Of a DNA stretch of 64,000 nucleotides, positions 16,342 to 25,289 are shown one piece after another. The DNA is from GCA-2794515 sp034436155. Its GTDB lineage: Bacteria; Chloroflexota; Anaerolineae; Aggregatilineales; Phototrophicaceae. The notes under the pieces were generated by a model. That model was not told where the DNA came from. It saw nothing but the letters and a program-made list of their open reading frames with translations, and made no database searches. The stretch's first letter is position 1; each line of letters begins with the position of its first letter. Position numbers and translations under genes: made by a program. Where the stretch lies: NCBI GenBank assembly GCA_034436155.1, contig DAOTVP010000010.1, positions 248,001-312,000 on the forward strand, in the 5' to 3' direction.

Positions 16342-18048
16342 ATGGTCAAACTCATCACCATCGAACAGACGCGACACATTGAGGCAGAAGCCGATGCCAA
16401 TGGCATTTCGTATGCCCAAATGATGGATAATGCGGGATATGCCACCGCCCGTCATGCTATGCACATGCTCAAAGATTTATCTGATTCACCACGCATTACT
16501 ATTTTGGTCGGTGCTGGAAATAATGGCGGAGATGGCTTGGTTGCGGGTAAATATCTCGCCGAAAATGGCTATGATGTGCGGTTCTATCTGCTCAAACGGT
16601 TAGATGAGACCAATGCGCCCTATCAGAATGTGGTATCACGCGGATTATTTATCGCTTATGCCGAAGATGATTATGATGGGCGGGTGTTACGGCATATGGT
16701 CGCCAGCGCCGATTTAATCCTTGATGCGTTGTTGGGTATTGGTGTGCGATTGCCCATCAGTGGCGATTTAGCCCGCATTTTACGGATGACCAGACAAGCC
16801 ATTCGAGAACGTAAAATAGAATTGATGAATCCACCGATGATCCAACCCAACAATCCGATGTATTTTTCATCAAAATATGCACCGCGTGTTTTGGCGGTGG
16901 ATTGCCCCAGTGGTGTGAATTGCGATACGGGTGAAACAGATGATCATACGCTCAAAGCGGATGCCACGATTACATTTATCGCGCCGAAGATCGGCTTGGT
17001 GAAATATCCCGCCGCCCATTTTGTCGGTGAAATGATAATCGCGCCGATAGACATCCCCACCACGCTACCTACGATGAAAAACGGTGTTGGTGAATTGGTC
17101 ACAGGGCAGATGGTTAAATCGTATTTGCCAGAACGCCCTTCTGAGAGTAATAAAGGCACATTTGGAAAAGCATTAATCATCGGTGGGAGCGCGAATTATG
17201 TCGGCGCGATGCACCTCGCAGGGATGGGCGCATTACGATCAGGCACGGGATTGGTGACAATCGCCACGCCCGAACCCGTTGTAGATAAATTAGCAGGAAC
17301 GATTCCCGAACCGACATGGTTGCCCTTAAAACATACTGATGGTATGGTATCGTCTGACGCAGTTTCGACTATTTTAAGTCAAATCGGCTTATATAATTCG
17401 TTGCTAATTGGACCAGGTATCGGGCAATCACGTATCACCGAGCAATTCATCATCAATTTATTTCAAGCGCAGGGTTTATATCCAGACCGTCCGAATATAA
17501 CTGGACTAACGCCTCTCATGCAATATATTTTAGGTGAAAATGCCAAGCGGTTGGATGCGCCCAATTTGGTTATTGATGCTGACGGGTTGAATATTTTGGC
17601 AAAAATAGATGCGTGGTGGACATTATTACCCGCCTACACGATTATCACACCGCACCCTGGCGAGATGGCGCGATTATGTCAATTGACCACCCAAGAAGTG
17701 CAAGCCAATCGTTGGGAATTGGCGCTCGAAAAAGCCAAAGAATGGCGTGTGATTATTTTGCTCAAAGGGGCGCATACTGCTATTACCACACCCGAAGGTG
17801 ATTTATCGATTTTGCCGTTCAAAAACGATGCACTCGCCACTGCAGGCACAGGCGATATTCTGGCGGGGCTTATTACAGGGTTATTGGCAGGTGGCGCAAC
17901 TCCGTATCAGGCAACGGTTACTGGTGGATACATTCACGGTTTGGCGGGCGAAATTGCTTATCACCGTCATCAAGATGGACGCAGTGTTGTTGCCAGTGAT
18001 GTTTTGGCATGTATACCACAGGCAATCGGTCAACTTAACGCGATTTAA
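16342..18048 (+). CDS. nnr: Bifunctional NAD(P)HX epimerase / ADP-dependent dehydratase
   Basis: Repairs hydrated NADH and NADPH. The N-terminal half (to about residue 225) is the YjeF_N epimerase with VGAGNNGGDGLVAGKYL. The C-terminal half is the ribokinase-like dehydratase with IIGGSANYVGAMHLAG, HPGEMARL, LLKGAHTAI and the ATP-site GTGDILAGLITGLLAGG. About 568 residues is normal for the fused enzyme. The start is set at ATG 16342 (AGGA nine bases upstream); ATG 16336 is an alternative. An ATG at 16315 lies inside the upstream terminator. The 3' end overlaps the converging YtxH-like gene by 14 bases. Confidence 0.94.
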   Translation: MVKLITIEQTRHIEAEADANGISYAQMMDNAGYATARHAMHMLKDLSDSPRITILVGAGNNGGDGLVAGKYLAENGYDVRFYLLKRLDETNAPYQNVVSRGLFIAYAEDDYDGRVLRHMVASADLILDALLGIGVRLPISGDLARILRMTRQAIRERKIELMNPPMIQPNNPMYFSSKYAPRVLAVDCPSGVNCDTGETDDHTLKADATITFIAPKIGLVKYPAAHFVGEMIIAPIDIPTTLPTMKNGVGELVTGQMVKSYLPERPSESNKGTFGKALIIGGSANYVGAMHLAGMGALRSGTGLVTIATPEPVVDKLAGTIPEPTWLPLKHTDGMVSSDAVSTILSQIGLYNSLLIGPGIGQSRITEQFIINLFQAQGLYPDRPNITGLTPLMQYILGENAKRLDAPNLVIDADGLNILAKIDAWWTLLPAYTIITPHPGEMARLCQLTTQEVQANRWELALEKAKEWRVIILLKGAHTAITTPEGDLSILPFKNDALATAGTGDILAGLITGLLAGGATPYQATVTGGYIHGLAGEIAYHRHQDGRSVVASDVLACIPQAIGQLNAI

Positions 18049-18238
18049 GCCGTTCTCGCGCCAGATCTTTGCCCGCCTCGATACTCTCTTTTACCGAATC
18101 GGCGGGCAAAATGCCGATAACGCCCTCTTTTTTCTGCTGACGCAAGGCGATTCTGGGTCCTTTAACTAAGGCGTAAATTGCACCAACCAATGCCCCAATG
18201 ATGAATCCAGAGAAAAAACGACTGTCTTTATTTGGCAT
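18035..18238 (-). CDS. YtxH-like small membrane protein
   Basis: A 67-residue protein with one glycine-rich membrane helix (FFSGFIIGALVGAIYALV) followed by a basic, amphipathic tail, the pattern of YtxH/gas-vesicle GvpP-like general stress proteins. AAGGAGA precedes ATG 18238 with good spacing; a longer reading from 18295 has no such site. It overlaps the upstream membrane protein by 11 bases and the opposing nnr gene by 14 bases at its end. Confidence 0.7.
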   Translation of the reverse strand: MPNKDSRFFSGFIIGALVGAIYALVKGPRIALRQQKKEGVIGILPADSVKESIEAGKDLARERLKSR

Positions 18239-18743
18239 TTTTTTCTCCTTTCGATGGTTTAGGACTTGTGCGACGAATAGCACGGCGAATACCACCTATA
18301 TCGCGTAAAAAGGCGAATAATCCCGCAAAGAAGGCGCGACTGCTCACAACTGGTTGTGTCACATTTTTGCCGACAAACTGCGCTGTTTCTTTGACTGTTT
18401 CAAGCGTCTCTTTGGTTGTCTCGACAATGGGTTTGATTTCATCATCCACTGTGGCGATCAATTTAGCGACTTGTAAAATTAACGCCACCAATGCCAACAC
18501 CACGAGGATAAATTCAAATGCGAGGATGATGATGAATATATCGCGTATCATGCCGATCCGTGGCGCGGTTTGAGCAGGATCGGTAGTCAGCGCCAAGACC
18601 AATCCGCCGACAAATAATATCACAATGATGATAATCGGTGGGATGCTGATATATAAAATAAATTTCATGAACGAAAATGATTTTTTTTCGTCCTCAGATT
18701 GACCTTCTGATACTTGTTTTTCTGATGCTTTGTCTTGACTCAT
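18228..18743 (-). CDS. Two-helix membrane protein with amphipathic tail
   Basis: A 171-residue protein of unknown function. Residues 1-25 are charged. Two hydrophobic helices follow (LYISIPPIIIIVILFVGGLV and FIIILAFEFILVVLALVALI), then a helical region rich in Thr, Glu and Val (VDDEIKPIVETTKETLETV) that resembles DUF948-type coiled segments, and a basic C-terminus. It is co-directional with the YtxH-like gene (overlapping), and together they look like an envelope-stress pair; that role is inferred. Confidence 0.65.
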   Translation of the reverse strand: MSQDKASEKQVSEGQSEDEKKSFSFMKFILYISIPPIIIIVILFVGGLVLALTTDPAQTAPRIGMIRDIFIIILAFEFILVVLALVALILQVAKLIATVDDEIKPIVETTKETLETVKETAQFVGKNVTQPVVSSRAFFAGLFAFLRDIGGIRRAIRRTSPKPSKGEKNAK

Positions 18744-18748
18744 GAAAT

Positions 18749-19063
18749 TTACCTTGATGAACGGGTGTCTTTGCGCCGTGACGATAAGATATGGGCAAAA
18801 ATGAGTAATGTAATTGCGCCAAATAAGGCGGGGAGTAGGTGTAATGCACCAATATTAAGCAAGCGAAAATTGAGCAATACGCCTGCTAAATGACCAATAC
18901 CAAACCCAACCCAACTTGAAGCTAAAAATAATGCTAATCGGCGCACATCACCACCGAGTATCAAATGAAAAGATGCGCCTAGTAATGTGGCTATGACAAA
19001 TCCAAGTGTGACAGTTGGTGTTGGCAAGTGTTTTTCCGCCCGATGTAATGTGTTATAATTCAA
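18749..19063 (-). CDS. Small hydrophobic membrane protein
   Basis: A 104-residue protein with three or four hydrophobic helices (VTLGFVIATLLGASFHLILG, LALFLASSWVGFGIGHLAGV, IGALHLLPALFGAITLLIFA) and a basic tail (SSRRKDTRSSR). No family recognised. The only upstream in-frame starts are TTG codons; 19063 is used but has no clear ribosome site, so the true start could be the TTG at Leu13. It is the first of three co-directional small membrane protein genes and is divergent from the SRPBCC gene. Confidence 0.55.
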   Translation of the reverse strand: MNYNTLHRAEKHLPTPTVTLGFVIATLLGASFHLILGGDVRRLALFLASSWVGFGIGHLAGVLLNFRLLNIGALHLLPALFGAITLLIFAHILSSRRKDTRSSR

Positions 19064-19123
19064 TCAGAGTGAAGTTTAACATAAACTTGCGTTTTGAACA
19101 CGTCTTAAAGTGAGAATTTTTTG

Positions 19124-20248
19124 ATGAGTGTGATAGAACATAGTATTCTCATCCCAACTGCTGTCGAAAATGTTTGGCAGTTCATCAGTAATATCGAAAA
19201 CAACGCCTTGTGGCTGGCAGATTGTCGGAGCATTGCCTTTCTGACATCGTATAAACAGGGTCGGGGTGCACGCTGGCGACACACCAACGAGGGTGGGCGT
19301 GATTATGTGATCGAGATTACCAATTGGTATGAGCGAGTTGGGTATCGGTATATTATCGTGAATGGGTCGCCCTATGCCACCAATGCAGGGGTGATTCGGT
19401 TACAAGAAACACCCGAAGGCACGATTGTTCAATGGACATTTGAATATACCCTAAGCGGATTTTTGAGTGGGGTACGCAATGCTGTTAGCCTCAAGCGCGG
19501 TATTGAGAATAATATCATTGATAGTTTGCAAACGCTGTATAAACAGGTCAATAAATCGAAAAGTGTTGTGCCATTCGCGCCCAAGTCGTTGATGCAAGAA
19601 GCCCCCGATGCCGAGGCACGCGCTCATTATAAGCCACGCCATCCATCTACTTTTGCAGATAAAATCGATGGAGATTTACTAACAGAACCCCCTATCTCAG
19701 AGGAAGATACCAAAGAACGCCCTATCGTGAAGGTTAAACCAGAAGAAATTCAGACGAATTTGGCGCTTAACGCACAGGAAGTTCACGCAACTCTGTTTAA
19801 TAATAACGATGAACCCACTTTCTTATCGGGCATAGATGCCGATACTGCCCTGAATATCGGGCAGAAAGAATCTGTCCAATCACCATCGCTTGAGATACCT
19901 TCGTTTTTGGATGCGCCCGAAAAACCAACTGTCGAAGTGCCGACACTTGCGACTGTGCAAACAGAAAACAATCCGTTTGAATTACCGCGCTTAAACGAGC
20001 CATCTGTCTCCGATACATCCCAAGTGAGCGTTTTCGACTTATTTGGCGTGCCTAAACCGAGCGAGACACAACAAATGCAGGCGATTAAACCAGTCGGATC
20101 GTCTCAACCAATTATCACAACATCGAGTTCATCTGTGTCTGTGTCAACTTTATCCAAGTCTGCTGTTATTGGTGTCTCAACACAACGCATCGGCAAGCGT
20201 ATTTTATTACGACGCAGTATGATCAAGGTGCGTAAACCCGAATCATAG
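19124..20248 (+). CDS. SRPBCC-domain protein with disordered tail
   Basis: A protein of about 374 residues. Residues 1-145 have the features of an SRPBCC (polyketide cyclase/START-like) fold, with VIEHSILIPTAVENVWQFIS at the start and EGTIVQWTFEYTLSG in the middle; such domains hold hydrophobic ligands. Residues 150-345 are acidic, Pro/Ser/Thr-rich and probably disordered. The last 25 residues are basic (QRIGKRILLRRSMIKVRKP). It resembles cytoplasmic proteins with no signal sequence. ATG 19124 is preferred over the TTG just before it. Function unknown. Confidence 0.65.
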   Translation: MSVIEHSILIPTAVENVWQFISNIENNALWLADCRSIAFLTSYKQGRGARWRHTNEGGRDYVIEITNWYERVGYRYIIVNGSPYATNAGVIRLQETPEGTIVQWTFEYTLSGFLSGVRNAVSLKRGIENNIIDSLQTLYKQVNKSKSVVPFAPKSLMQEAPDAEARAHYKPRHPSTFADKIDGDLLTEPPISEEDTKERPIVKVKPEEIQTNLALNAQEVHATLFNNNDEPTFLSGIDADTALNIGQKESVQSPSLEIPSFLDAPEKPTVEVPTLATVQTENNPFELPRLNEPSVSDTSQVSVFDLFGVPKPSETQQMQAIKPVGSSQPIITTSSSSVSVSTLSKSAVIGVSTQRIGKRILLRRSMIKVRKPES

Positions 20249-20253
20249 GATCA

Positions 20254-20286
20254 AAAAAACCGCTTGTATAACATAAGCGGTTTTTT
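20254..20286. terminator. Bidirectional terminator between SRPBCC gene and tRNA-His
   Basis: A perfect 12-bp stem, AAAAAACCGCTT (20254-20265) with AAGCGGTTTTTT (20275-20286), and a 9-base loop. T-runs exist on both strands, so it can end the plus-strand gene and the minus-strand tRNA transcript. Confidence 0.85.
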
Positions 20287-20290
20287 GATG

Positions 20291-20365
20291 GGTGAGCGAT
20301 GAGACTTGAACTCACGGCCTTCTGGGCCACAACCAGACGCTCTGACCAACTGAGCTACGCCCACC
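20291..20365 (-). tRNA. tRNA-His (GTG)
   Basis: A cloverleaf folds cleanly. The 5' end carries the extra G(-1) opposite C73 that marks tRNA-His, acceptor GTGGGCG pairs CGCTCAC, the D arm has AGCTCAGTTGG, and the anticodon stem TCTGG/CCAGA encloses TTGTGGC with anticodon GTG. The T arm has GTTCAAGTC. The CCA end is not encoded. It lies downstream of the suf-GDPD-methyltransferase genes on the same strand. Confidence 0.95.
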
Positions 20366-20402
20366 ATTTGATTACCATGATAAGCGATATTCTCAAAAAA
20401 TT

Positions 20403-21056
20403 CTAGCCCTTTTTTAGGATAATCACTGAACTTCGGCTATTCTGATGCGTCACTTTATGCCACGTCGGATCGAATCCGTATCCCGACACCCGCTCATTCA
20501 CCCGTTTTTCGATGTCTGTTGGAGTACGATGATTAGCAACTGTGTACGCCACATCGACCAATTGCGTTTGAATATTTCGGCGGAGCAATTCGCCATCTAA
20601 GACGATAATCACCTGCCCGTTGGGTTTCATCACGCGATTTAGCTCGGTGAGTGTTTTGGGGTCGAATATGAATGCAGTCGGAAATGTGCATACACTATAT
20701 AAAAATTGATGATCTGCAAACGGGAGTGCCATGCCACTCGCACGAATCAGCTTAGGATAAATGTGTTGTCGAGACAGCTTTTTCTGCGTGATTTTACCCA
20801 TTTGTGCCGATAAATCCATGGCAACGGAGGCGTAGCCTCTGTTGGCTAAATCGGCTTGTAAATTCCCTGTGCCATGTGCCAATTCTAATAGTATCCCTGT
20901 TTCGCTAGGTGCTGGTAAAAATTCAAATACGCTAAGTTGCCATGTGTGCCAATCACCCAACGAGACGAAGCGACTTACCGTATCATACGTGAATGCCATT
21001 TCGTGATAGAGCAACCGAAATCCGAATTGCACCACCCTATCCCACAACTTGATCAT
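20403..21056 (-). CDS. Class I SAM-dependent methyltransferase
   Basis: A 217-residue methyltransferase of unknown substrate. Motif I is LLELAHGTGNL; the acidic residue after strand 2 is in SVAMDLSAQM; SGMALPFADHQF and VMKPNGQVIIVLDG are typical later motifs of UbiE-like or phospholipid-type methyltransferases. The N-terminal RLLYHEMAFTYDTVSRFVS also recalls that group. ATG 21056 overlaps the end of the GDPD gene, so it is the last protein gene of the suf operon readthrough. Substrate cannot be told. Confidence 0.85.
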   Translation of the reverse strand: MIKLWDRVVQFGFRLLYHEMAFTYDTVSRFVSLGDWHTWQLSVFEFLPAPSETGILLELAHGTGNLQADLANRGYASVAMDLSAQMGKITQKKLSRQHIYPKLIRASGMALPFADHQFLYSVCTFPTAFIFDPKTLTELNRVMKPNGQVIIVLDGELLRRNIQTQLVDVAYTVANHRTPTDIEKRVNERVSGYGFDPTWHKVTHQNSRSSVIILKKG

Positions 21057-21805
21057 CTGCCTAACGCCCGTAAAATTTCGCTTGGATTATCGGTAATAAT
21101 CCCATTTATGCCCACGTTTGCGAGCGCCACTGCCCTATCAGCATCATTGACCGTCCATGTATTGATGATAGGCGCAGTTGCACGATATTCAGAGATAGTG
21201 GTCTCATTCAAACTGCCTTCATAAGGGTGGATTGCCTCAAATATTAGACCTTCGGGTGGCGGAATATGAAAATCGGGCGCGGTCAAAAATGCGATCGGCA
21301 CGTTGGTGATTATCCCCCGAAAACGCATGAGCGCATATGGATTGAACGAAGATACAATCACACGTTCTTGCATCCCATATTTGTGAATCAGATTGGCGAC
21401 CATCGCCTCTAATCCGTCACTCTCTGGCGTGCGTGATTTAATTTCGATATTGATAAATAGCGATCTCCCCACCGCCAAAAAAACTTCTTCGAGCGTGGGA
21501 ATTTTGGTATTGGCGAAAGACGCATCAAACCACGACCCAGCATCGAGTGATTTGAGTTGCGCCAACATCTTTTTCGAGATGTCACCCGTACCGTTAGTGG
21601 TTGCATCCACCGAAAAATCGTGCAATACCACCACATGTTCATCTGCGGTGCGATGCACATCCAATTCGATACCATCTGCGCCTTGCTGACGGGCTAATTC
21701 AAAGGCGGGAATTGTATTCATGGGCGCATAAGCACTCGCGCCACGATGCCCGAATACCAATGTACGACCAAGATACATATTTTCGAGTACGATTTTAGCA
21801 TCCAT
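21053..21805 (-). CDS. Glycerophosphodiester phosphodiesterase
   Basis: Hydrolyses glycerophosphodiesters to glycerol-3-phosphate and an alcohol. A 250-residue GDPD barrel with FGHRGASAYAPMNT (metal and catalytic His), the acidic pair in GIELDVHRTAD, the second catalytic His in VVVLHDFSVDATTNGTG, and the C-terminal WTVNDADRA. No signal peptide, so cytoplasmic (UgpQ-like). It starts 3 bases after the Rieske gene and overlaps the methyltransferase gene by 4 bases. A functional tie to Fe-S assembly is not evident. Confidence 0.92.
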   Translation of the reverse strand: MDAKIVLENMYLGRTLVFGHRGASAYAPMNTIPAFELARQQGADGIELDVHRTADEHVVVLHDFSVDATTNGTGDISKKMLAQLKSLDAGSWFDASFANTKIPTLEEVFLAVGRSLFINIEIKSRTPESDGLEAMVANLIHKYGMQERVIVSSFNPYALMRFRGIITNVPIAFLTAPDFHIPPPEGLIFEAIHPYEGSLNETTISEYRATAPIINTWTVNDADRAVALANVGINGIITDNPSEILRALGR

Positions 21806-21808
21806 TGC

Positions 21809-22120
21809 TCATTTTTTGCCCCCTACTTGAATATCATCTCCGACCACGCGCACCTGATAGGTGGGTACATCGGCATAAATGGATAAACACGCGCCTGTTT
21901 TAATGTCAAATTTTGCACCATGACGCGAACAGGTAACAATGTACCCTTCTACTGCTCCATCGGCGAGGATATTGCCATCGTGCGTACACATATCTTCTAT
22001 GGCGAAAAATTCGCCATCAATATTATAAATTGCCACCCATTTATGATTCACATCCACCACAATCGGCGGGTCTCCGGGATTCAGTTCATGGGTTTTGGCA
22101 ACCGTGATAAATTCAGCCAT
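21809..22120 (-). CDS. Rieske-type [2Fe-2S] ferredoxin in suf operon
   Basis: A 103-residue soluble Rieske protein. Cluster ligands are visible as CTH (MCTHDGNIL) and CSRH (VTCSRHGAKFD), that is CxH and CxxH. It is of the small, NirD/bphF-like type with no membrane anchor. It sits 3 bases after sufU and 3 bases before GDPD, and Rieske ferredoxins occur next to sufU in several Gram-positive and Chloroflexota suf operons. It may pass electrons for cluster assembly or simply need assembly; both are inferences. Confidence 0.9.
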   Translation of the reverse strand: MAEFITVAKTHELNPGDPPIVVDVNHKWVAIYNIDGEFFAIEDMCTHDGNILADGAVEGYIVTCSRHGAKFDIKTGACLSIYADVPTYQVRVVGDDIQVGGKK

Positions 22121-22123
22121 ACA

Positions 22124-22519
22124 TCACTCCTCATCTTCAGATTGCCAAAATTCTAACCCATATAACCCCACATGCAAAGTTTTTAAGCCGAGCAACGCAC
22201 ATTTTACCCGATTCGCGCTGAGTGGAATGCCCAACATCTCAAAAATATCCTCTTTGGTGATATGTTTAACATCTTCAACCGTCATGCCCAAAATGTGTTC
22301 ACCCAGCATAGAAGCCGCGGCTTGGCTGATGGCGCATCCTTCGCCATCCCAACCGAGCGCGGTGATTACATTGTCTTCGTTGACGCGCAGAGTGAGGCGT
22401 AGTCTATCTCCACATAACGGATTACGCATTTCTAAATCCAGCGTTGCGGGGTGTATCACGCCTTTATTACGCGGATTCATCCCATGATCTAAAATATTCT
22501 CACGATACATGGCATCCAT
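22124..22519 (-). CDS. sufU: SufU Fe-S assembly protein
   Basis: Accepts persulfide sulfur from SufS using a zinc-bound active site, and passes it to SufBCD. The three Cys are visible: NPLCGDRL, EGCAISQAA and RVKCALL, plus the Asp in GD. Length 131 is normal for SufU. It starts 5 bases after sufS, the partner desulfurase, which is the standard arrangement in bacteria using the SufU-type system rather than SufE. Confidence 0.95.
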   Translation of the reverse strand: MDAMYRENILDHGMNPRNKGVIHPATLDLEMRNPLCGDRLRLTLRVNEDNVITALGWDGEGCAISQAAASMLGEHILGMTVEDVKHITKEDIFEMLGIPLSANRVKCALLGLKTLHVGLYGLEFWQSEDEE

Positions 22520-22524
22520 AATGA

Positions 22525-23766
22525 TTATCCCTTAAAAAATTGAACAGTTTTATAGAGTGCTTGCGCCAATCTATCTATATCCTCTGGTGTGGTATACAGA
22601 TAAAAACTGGCGCGAGTGGTGGCGCTAATGCCGAGTAGACGATGCAATGGTTGGGCGCAATGATGACCAGAGCGCACCGCTATCCCCTCAAAATCCAATG
22701 CTTGCGATAAATCATGGGCGTGAATGTTACCCAGTGTGAAGGCAATCACACCACCCCGCGAGGGACTATCTCCATAAATCTGGATAGAGCGGATTCCTCG
22801 TAATTGGTCTAAAGCGTAGTGTGTGAGGGTTTGCACATGCTGATGAATATTCTCGATGCCAATGCTTTGCAAATAATCTATGGCATAGCCTAAACCGATC
22901 GCCTGTGCGATGTTGGGCGTACCTGCCTCAAATTTGGCGGGTAATTCAGCAGGGGTAAATCCATCCCATGTCACTTCGTTAATCATGCTCCCGCCGCCTA
23001 AAAATGGTGGCATGGCTTCGAGCAGGGCTTGCTTGCCATACAATACCCCTACACCCGTTGGCGCACACATTTTATGACCACTAAACGCGAAAAAATCCAC
23101 ATCCAGGGCTTGCATATCCAACGGCATGTGTGGCGTGCTTTGTGCGCCATCAACGATGATAATCGCGCCGTTCTCGTGTGCTAACCGCGCCATTTCTGCG
23201 ATTGGGTTAATCGTCCCCAAGACGTTGGAGCAGTGCGTTACACCAACCAGTTTAACTGGATTATCGGCTAAGAGGTGTTGATATGCCACGAGGTCAATTT
23301 CACCCGATGGCGTGATGGGGATAAAGCGGATGGTGAAGCCTTTTTCTTGTGCCAACATCTGATACGGGATGATATTGGAATGATGCTCCATCTGCGAGAG
23401 CAACACCACATCACCCTGTTTGAGATTTGCCCTACCCCACGACTGCACCACCAGATTAATGCCCTCGGTTGTGCCTTTGGTGAAGATGATTTCCCGTTTG
23501 CTTTTGGCGTTGATGAACGACTTCACTTTTTTACGTGCCAATTCATACCCCTCGGTGGCGAGTTCGCTCAGTTGATGAATCCCACGATGCACATTGGCAT
23601 GATAGCGCCGATGATAATCGTTCACCGCTTCAATCACGATAGTCGGCATTTGGCTGGATGCGGCGCTATCCAAATAAGTAAGCGGGTTGCCTGTGTGATG
23701 CGTTTGGTTCAAAATCGGAAAATCAGATTTGAGATTGAGAATGGTTGATATAGGTTCTGAAATCAT
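22525..23766 (-). CDS. sufS: Cysteine desulfurase SufS
   Basis: A PLP enzyme that removes sulfur from cysteine for Fe-S assembly. The PLP lysine is in FSGHKMCAPTGVGVLYG and the catalytic Cys in VRSGHHCAQPLH (type II desulfurase). About 413 residues. The start is set at ATG 23766 (MISEPIST) because GGAGG lies 9 bases upstream and the family begins here; a longer frame to 23841 would run through a terminator-like hairpin at 23802-23836. It follows sufD by about 98 bases, the largest gap in the operon. Confidence 0.96.
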   Translation of the reverse strand: MISEPISTILNLKSDFPILNQTHHTGNPLTYLDSAASSQMPTIVIEAVNDYHRRYHANVHRGIHQLSELATEGYELARKKVKSFINAKSKREIIFTKGTTEGINLVVQSWGRANLKQGDVVLLSQMEHHSNIIPYQMLAQEKGFTIRFIPITPSGEIDLVAYQHLLADNPVKLVGVTHCSNVLGTINPIAEMARLAHENGAIIIVDGAQSTPHMPLDMQALDVDFFAFSGHKMCAPTGVGVLYGKQALLEAMPPFLGGGSMINEVTWDGFTPAELPAKFEAGTPNIAQAIGLGYAIDYLQSIGIENIHQHVQTLTHYALDQLRGIRSIQIYGDSPSRGGVIAFTLGNIHAHDLSQALDFEGIAVRSGHHCAQPLHRLLGISATTRASFYLYTTPEDIDRLAQALYKTVQFFKG

Positions 23767-23801
23767 GATAAAAATCCCTCCATCTTTATTATGGCGGATA
23801 A

Positions 23802-23836
23802 AAAATGGCGCACCTAGTGATATTGTGCGCCATTTT
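23802..23836 (-). terminator. Terminator-like hairpin between sufD and sufS
   Basis: A perfect 12-bp stem, AAAATGGCGCAC with GTGCGCCATTTT, followed on the minus strand by a run of six T. It is inside the suf operon, before the sufS ribosome site. It could let only part of the transcription pass to sufSU, or mark a processing point that sets different SufBCD and SufSU levels. Confidence 0.65.
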
Positions 23837-23864
23837 GTCATGTCATTTGTCTGAAAATGGGCTT

Positions 23865-25205
23865 TTATTCACCCAAAATTTTCGATTCAATCGCTTGTTG
23901 CAAGCGTTCACGGACTCGTTCAAATGGCACCCGTTGGAGCAATTCATCGAAGAAGCCGTCAATTACCATCAATTGCGCTTGTGGGCGGGTGATACCACGA
24001 CTCATCAAATAGAAAATGATGTGTTCTTCGAGCGTGCCGAAAGTCGCCGCGTGTGAACATTTCACATCGTCAGCTTCGATTTCGAGACCGGGAATGGCAT
24101 CCATCCGCACAGCTTTATCTAAAATCAGGTTACGACAAACTTGATAACCGTCAATTTTTTGCATATCTGGTAGAGATTTAATCATGCCTTGCCACACCGT
24201 ACGGGCGTTATCTTTTGCCGCGCCCTTAAAAAGTAAATCGGATACAGTGCGTGGTGCGTTGTGATTTTGTTGGGTATCGAGGTCGAAGAGTTGGTCTTTA
24301 TCGGCGAAGAAAAAGCCAGACATCCGCGCATTCGCGCCAATACCGTCAATTTCGATTTCGAGTTGGGCTTTGGTCAGTTTACTGCCCATTGTGCCAACAA
24401 TCCAATCAAGGTTGGCATCACGACCCATACGGGCGCGTTGGTGACTGAACTCGTAGGTATTGCGATTCCAATCTTGTAACGCCACATATTTCAAATTGGC
24501 ACTATCGCCAACCAATAACTCGGTCACGCCGATATAAGTGGCGTGTTCGGATGTATCGGCAGAGGCATATTCAACTTGAACGGTCGCTTGGGCGTTTTCT
24601 TCGAGTACGACCAGTACATGCCCAAAATTCGCCCCGCTATGGGTGTTATAAATCACGATATGAAACGGCGCTTCAATGGCTTTATTGCGCGGGATGTATA
24701 AAAATGCGCCATAGTTCCACAATGCGCCATGCAAGGCGGCGAATTTGCCATCACTGGGCAAAACTGCTTTTTGCATCAAATTCGGACGTACCAGATGTTC
24801 ATGCGATTTGCTGGCGCTGATTAAATCGGCGAAAATTACCCCTTCAGCTTTTACATCATCTGGGAAGGTGTAATCGACCAATTTGCCATCAACAAACACC
24901 ATCCGCCCGCCGTCCCCTTCTCCAACGAGGGGTTCAAGGCGATATTCCGGCACCATGTTGAGGTTTGCGCCGTTGGCGGGGATGCGTTTTTCGGCTTCAC
25001 TCCAACGGATAGATTGATAATTGGTGCGTCGCCATGCTTCGTCTTGGAGTGTTGGCATGGGCAACGATTCATATACATCCCATGATGTTTCGCGCAATTG
25101 GCGTAACCATTGGGGATCTTGGTTTTGGTCACTGACGGCATGAACATCCGCCATTGTGTAATTTGGGGCGACTACCCCTGTTGTGCGTCGTCTTACAGCA
25201 ACCAC
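23865..25205 (-). CDS. sufD: SufD, SufBC2D scaffold subunit
   Basis: Partner of SufB in the SufBC2D scaffold that builds Fe-S clusters in the cytoplasm. A 446-residue beta-helix protein. Conserved segments include PTLQDEAWRRTNY, FLYIPRNKAIEAPFHIV and a late DDVKCSHAATFGTLEEHIIFYLMSRG with the conserved CSH. The GTG at 25205 is used as start because GGAG lies about 10 bases upstream; ATG at Met18 is possible. It lies between sufB (84 bases upstream) and sufS. Confidence 0.93.
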   Translation of the reverse strand: MVAVRRRTTGVVAPNYTMADVHAVSDQNQDPQWLRQLRETSWDVYESLPMPTLQDEAWRRTNYQSIRWSEAEKRIPANGANLNMVPEYRLEPLVGEGDGGRMVFVDGKLVDYTFPDDVKAEGVIFADLISASKSHEHLVRPNLMQKAVLPSDGKFAALHGALWNYGAFLYIPRNKAIEAPFHIVIYNTHSGANFGHVLVVLEENAQATVQVEYASADTSEHATYIGVTELLVGDSANLKYVALQDWNRNTYEFSHQRARMGRDANLDWIVGTMGSKLTKAQLEIEIDGIGANARMSGFFFADKDQLFDLDTQQNHNAPRTVSDLLFKGAAKDNARTVWQGMIKSLPDMQKIDGYQVCRNLILDKAVRMDAIPGLEIEADDVKCSHAATFGTLEEHIIFYLMSRGITRPQAQLMVIDGFFDELLQRVPFERVRERLQQAIESKILGE

Positions 25206-25289
25206 AAAAAATTATCTCCTTCATGTATGAGATTTGTGTAAGAGCGCACTTGATTGCGCCCTTATCATATCAAACAGGACAGTTATGTG

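Noticed and set aside
23767..23841. Extended N-terminus of SufS
   Set aside because: The extra 25 residues are encoded by the intergenic hairpin; GGAGG and the family start support ATG 23766.
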